Positions 59,629 through 64,000 of a stretch of 64,000 nt of DNA are shown here, one piece after another. A program made the position numbers and the translations under genes. The notes beneath the pieces were generated by a model. It was not told where the DNA came from. It was given only the letters and a program-made list of their open reading frames with translations, and did not search any database. How positions within the stretch are numbered: position 1 is the first letter of the stretch; each line of letters begins with the position of its first letter. Origin of the DNA: Bedellia somnulentella (lineage: Eukaryota; Arthropoda; Insecta; Lepidoptera; Bedelliidae); contig OY755179.1 in the NCBI GenBank assembly GCA_963576735.1, positions 4,154,001 through 4,218,000 of the forward strand, in the 5' to 3' direction.

Positions 59629-62000
59629 AATGTTATTTATATGTTTATTATATCATATTAATTATATCGTTGAGTTAGTATCCCATAATACAAGTTCTAC
59701 TTTGTTTGAGACCAACATGATCTGTGTAAAATATGTCCGTATATATTTATATTTATTTATGGAAGGTTTTATAGCATGACACTATGACTTATAGACGAGG
59801 AGAATCTCTTTTCTTAAGTAAACTTAGTCTTATGCATTAAAGTGCTTTGATTAGTTAAATAATAAAAGTGGTTGTCAGACAGCAATACTATACAAAAATG
59901 CGTTACAAATATCGACGTATTAATATAAAATGCGTTATTAGATGCTACAATTTTTAATTACAATTAAAATGTTTTTATCAATAAGTTACCTAAGAAATCG
60001 TGTATTGATCGTCTCATTTTAATAAATGATTAATAAAATTTAAACTTAAATTGTATACCGTAAAAATATTAGATATTATAAAGAATAAAGTTGTAAAGAT
60101 AAATTATTCTCAAAAAATGTCACAGGGAAAATAAATTGGCAGTATTGAAAAAGTCTGTTAAATAGCGAAGACGAATAATGTTTAAAGCTGGCACAAAATA
60201 CTTTAATGTACAATTTTACAGTAACATAATTTTTTTAATATTTTAAAATGGTTTTTTTCTCTATCGACGTAAATTAGGTGAAAATTTCTATGACCATAAT
60301 TTTCACATGAAATGTACCTGCGGTATTATCTTTTTAACTATATTTTAGAGCCCCATTGCAATTATAGTCTGAAATCAAATCTAAGTTTATGTCTGGGTAA
60401 TTCTGTATAACATAAAAAACAATACTATTTCACTTCTACTTTGCATAGAAGCTTTACCCTATTGACCCTTAAGGTGCAATTTTCTTGTCTATTTATATCC
60501 TACGACTATTTCTCTGAGTAGTAGGTAGATATTAAAAAATGTTAGGCACCGTCCTTTGCTATTATTACACATACAACATACCTTTCCCATTATTTCTCGC
60601 TTTGTACTTAGATACTATCTACAAATATATTTTTTCAAAACCGTTTTTTTCCAAACAAATAGAGTTATATGTCATATTTACATAAAATGCTTTTTTACAT
60701 GTCATAGAAGATTTAAAACTTAAATTGTATTAGCATGTTAACAAATTTTAGTTACTGACACAGCATAGCACAGTAAGTGGATTGCGAGTTTTATCGAATC
60801 GTTTTCTTTACTCCGAAGTAAAGTAATGCTAGGTTTATCATCAGCCCGGCTAGTACGAGCGGTGTTTAAACCAGTTATCGCGTGGGATAAAGCAGCCATC
60901 TCTTACGCACTTACTAAGTATCGTATACTGCCATCTCGTTCTAACCGTTATCGTGTCGATAAAATAGCGCTCGTGCTTTCCCTTCGGAGTAAGAGAGACA
61001 TAGATATGTGTTGTTTTCACTCAGATGTATGGAACTCGATAATTCTGATCGAAAACTAAATTTCGATTGAAAATCGCCTACAGAGCCAGAATAGTAAATA
61101 CATACAATTAAATATTTGCTAGGACAAAATATTCAATCAACCTATTGTTTTAAATCCGCTATTTATATAAAAGTAAGACAAAAATCATGAGAATTTTATA
61201 GGAATGAAAATTTAATACTAGGGTTTTATAAAAAGTGTGTATTTAAAATTTGTAAGAGAAGGTAGTGACTTTTAAACTATTTATAATATTGTTTTGTAAA
61301 CGCTAGATACCTTAAGCAGCTTTCATATGTTTTAGCCAATATGCCTTTTGCCAAGTTTAGCCTTGGATTTGAACCGTAGAGTAATTTTATTGTGTTTAGA
61401 TCTATCATATATAGTAAAGATATTTTACGCATAGTAATTTTAGTGATTAAATATTGTTTTGATAGATTATGCAATGTACGTCTGTATTATTTTATGAGAT
61501 AATGCATTCAATACAACGTATTATAAAGTCGTTCTTCTTTTAATCATACACATGTTTTTAAATAGCTAACTATATAATTGAATTGATTTTTTTATTTACA
61601 TCCTAATGTTATTAAAAACTATATATAATTTTATGACCACCGATTTGAATTATATTTGTTAAATAATCCTCATTTTTATTTGATTTCATTCGCTGATGAA
61701 ATGTTTTTACATTGACAAATATAATAATGTAAATTAAATAAACAGTAAATATTATATTTTATGACACAGTTTTAATTCTTTACCATATATGATAGTGTTT
61801 AAGCAATTTGTTAAATTGAATAAAATAATTAAATAAAATCTTAATAGATAGTACATTTGTAAGTTAAATAAATAATGAAGAATTGTACAAATGTAAAGTA
61901 ATCTTCGTATGAATTTGTATATTAAGTTTTATATTGCATCATTTTGTTGATGTTGAATTAAATTATTTTTTTAAATTTAATCCATTTTTTTGTTGCTTTC
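59629..62000. other. AT-rich intergenic sequence
   Basis: No gene found. 60780-61030 is less AT-rich, with scattered TCGATAAAA and CTTCGGAGTAA words, but no ORF with a domain. Confidence 0.4.
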
Positions 62001-62002
62001 CT

Positions 62003-63130
62003 CTAAGAACTTCAAAACCGCTCCGAATGCCTAGGAGAATTCGTAGATGCGCATGATTTCAGTAGTGGAATCTTGGAAACTGTCAGTTCTACAAAACTCA
62101 ACGTGGGTAATAAATCCAATAAACTATCCGACAAACTATCCAGCTCTTGGAACAAAGACGAAATTTAATGCCCCAGTCTTCTGACGACGCGGTTAACTAC
62201 TGGCAGCTATAGGCGGATCTCAAATTGGATAAATCGTGATTTGAGACTATTGAAAACTGATGATGGCATAATTCGGTTTTACAAGCCGGAGGTTCTGAGA
62301 GAATTCATATAGTTTTATGGTACACGTCAGTGCAAAGACCTGCTACTGAACTGGATAAACACATGTGATCAAGAAAAACCCGACAATGTATAGAAAGTAT
62401 CCCGGACGTCAGACTCTAAGAGATTAATATGAATCTCAAAATTTAAAGAATGCGGGTGAAGACGAAGTTAAGGCAAAGCTTTTGAAGGCGGGTAAAAAAC
62501 CGATCGTCAAGGCCCTTCAAAAAAAAATATTACTGTTTTACGGGGACCACGCCTGAACATCGAACAGGAGTGTGGTGGTGCTATTCTTTAAGACTGGTGA
62601 AATTCCCTCTTGAGAAATTAATGGCCTATATCACTTAGGATCTATATCGACAAACTGTATTTCGAGAATCATTACAAATCGCCTATCTCGTAGATTGGAA
62701 AGGTCCTCCGAACACGCTGCTGGTTTCTCGACAGACTTTAGTATCAAATAACATTGATACCCTACGCCAGATTTCACAGAAGACTAAGGAGTTTAATCTG
62801 CTAGCATTGTGTTTAGGGCTAGTGGACCATGAAAAAGCTTCAATTAGATGAAAAGATTGACTACGCTTAAATCTTTGTAGAGGTGCCATATGAACTGCAG
62901 GTACATCGAGGCGCTTTTAAGGCATTGCATAAAGACGCCACTTTGGCGGTGCAACTCCAGGACCAGAACACGAATCCTATCCAATTGTAGCGAGGGGTAG
63001 GACCGGATGATGTCATTTTTCTGAAACTCTTCACTGCTGCATTGAAGATGTCTTTAAGCTTCTGGATTGGGAAGGACTTGGCATCATAATGGTTGAATCG
63101 AGCTCGGATGGGCAGCGTTCGGGACATCAT
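62003..63130 (+). mobile_element. Decayed RTE-like LINE, coding relic
   Basis: The broken translation keeps the RT order of an RTE-like protein: ISRRLERSSEHAAGFSTDF, RQISQKTKEFNLLALCLGLV DHEKAS (the FVDYEKAF motif), RGVGPDDVIFLKLFTAALKD (the GVRQGDxISPKLF motif) and LLDWEGLGI. Many stops and frameshifts; no YADD box seen. It is unlike the intact RTE at 48477 in detail, so it is from another lineage. Confidence 0.65.
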
Positions 63131-63139
63131 TGCAGGCTT

Positions 63140-63279
63140 ACGCCCGATTTCTGAATTGAATATTCAAGTTGAGAACGACTTAAGTATCGTTTTGTCTCAT
63201 TCAGTTGTTAAGATTTCAATGCGACAGAACGATACTTAAGTTGTTCTCAGCTGTAATACTCAATTCAGAAATCGGGCGT
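63140..63279. mobile_element. Foldback MITE, 140 bp
   Basis: ACGCCCGATTTCTGAATTGA pairs with TCAATTCAGAAATCGGGCGT. Further in, GACTTAAGTATCGTTTTGTC pairs with GACAGAACGATACTTAAGTT. Nested at the end of the decayed LINE. Confidence 0.85.
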
Positions 63280-64000
63280 TTACCGACAGCCACAGGGGCT
63301 CAAAGGTTTGGTAGTGCCGGCCACGTACCGGACGATGCAGTGCCTTCCACAAAGTTCACTAATATTTAATAAACACAAGAGTAAATAAACTTTATAATAA
63401 TAGTGGTTCTCAAGCACAGTAGTTCAATTGATTTCTTTCTCTCTGGGTCTACAAATGTTACTGTTACATTTTGTATGACTGTGACGTAAACAAATAAAGA
63501 GCAAAACCATGAATTCATTTATGCAAAGTTTTTTAAGGAACAATTTTACACTGAACGACAATGTCGATGACGATTACAAAAGAGGCCGTAATTTTTCCAT
63601 CTTAAGACAGCATCGACGGGCACAAAAGATTTGGAAGTCTATTCTGAAAATCGACTACTATAATCTCATCTGTAGCTCTTCTTGTTAGAAGATCTTTTAA
63701 TATCTATGTGTGCCTTGCTCGTACGAAACGAAATTCGAAATTTGACAAGCGCTTGCTTGTGCTACATGGGTGATATTCGATGACTCCAGCGATACCTACA
63801 TAGCTGACGTTGGTGTCACCGTTTCTTTCTTCTCTCATAAATTTTGTGTGACCTCCGAAGCGGCGAGTGCAAAATCAATATATTTTACAAGTAGTTAGAA
63901 GAGGTACAAATTAACGTGGTTATTTTAAAGGGTAGACCTCCTGTAAGCACGCTAACTTTTTTGAAATTCTGGTATACTCATATAGCACTCGTAAAGATAT
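63280..64000. other. Non-coding sequence
   Basis: No gene, RNA or repeat recognised. Confidence 0.4.

Noticed and set aside
60780..61030. Possible terminal inverted repeats (TTTTATCGA / TCGATAAAA and TTACTCCGAAG / CTTCGGAGTAA)
   Set aside because: The matched words occur in the order A B ... A' B', which does not form a nested palindrome, and each is short.

Overview
The window reads as a gene-sparse, AT-rich, repeat-rich stretch of a moth or butterfly (lepidopteran) nuclear genome. The order is inferred from an ommochrome-binding-protein-like gene, from the insect LINE, SINE and DIRS families present, and from split genes with GT-AG introns. No bacterial, organellar or viral gene is evident.

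One host gene spans most of the window on the + strand: the MYST histone acetyltransferase KAT7/HBO1 (chameau in flies). Ten exons are visible, from 7753 to 57612. All splice phases agree, and together they encode 825 residues: an acidic Ser/Lys-rich N terminus, a CCHHC zinc finger, then the complete MYST domain (C2HC finger, catalytic Cys and Glu, acetyl-CoA loop, C-terminal helix). The start codon is not seen and must lie on an upstream exon. A second host gene, on the - strand at 34103-34990, sits inside the intron between exons 7 and 8 and encodes a secreted ommochrome-binding-protein-like protein.

The rest is mostly transposable elements. 0.4-5.3 kb: a DIRS-type tyrosine-recombinase retroelement (- strand, gag, RT/RNase H, recombinase) with internal stops. 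12.6-17 kb: a two-ORF LINE (- strand). 20.3-25.8 kb: a three-layer nest, in which a SINE is split by a CR1-type LINE whose (TAA)n tail is split by a Dong/R4-like LINE. 35.4-36.0 kb: a 546-bp miniature LTR element with a 4-bp target duplication. 48.4-51.8 kb: a full-length RTE-clade LINE with one intact ORF and an 8-bp target duplication. About 30 copies of a ~250-bp non-autonomous element share both ends with that RTE LINE, and a tRNA-headed SINE shares an RTE-like tail. Several foldback MITEs and decayed LINE pieces fill other introns.

The most unusual feature is what has happened to the KAT7 exons. The acceptor and first 72 nt of the zinc-finger exon 4 form a 139-bp tandem array of 20 copies (17375-20152), and only the last copy is followed by the rest of the exon. 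Exon 6 has two decayed tandem copies, exon 7 has one partial copy, and the terminal exon has three copies, the third running into a 200-base assembly gap. So four separate exons of one gene have been locally duplicated in part.
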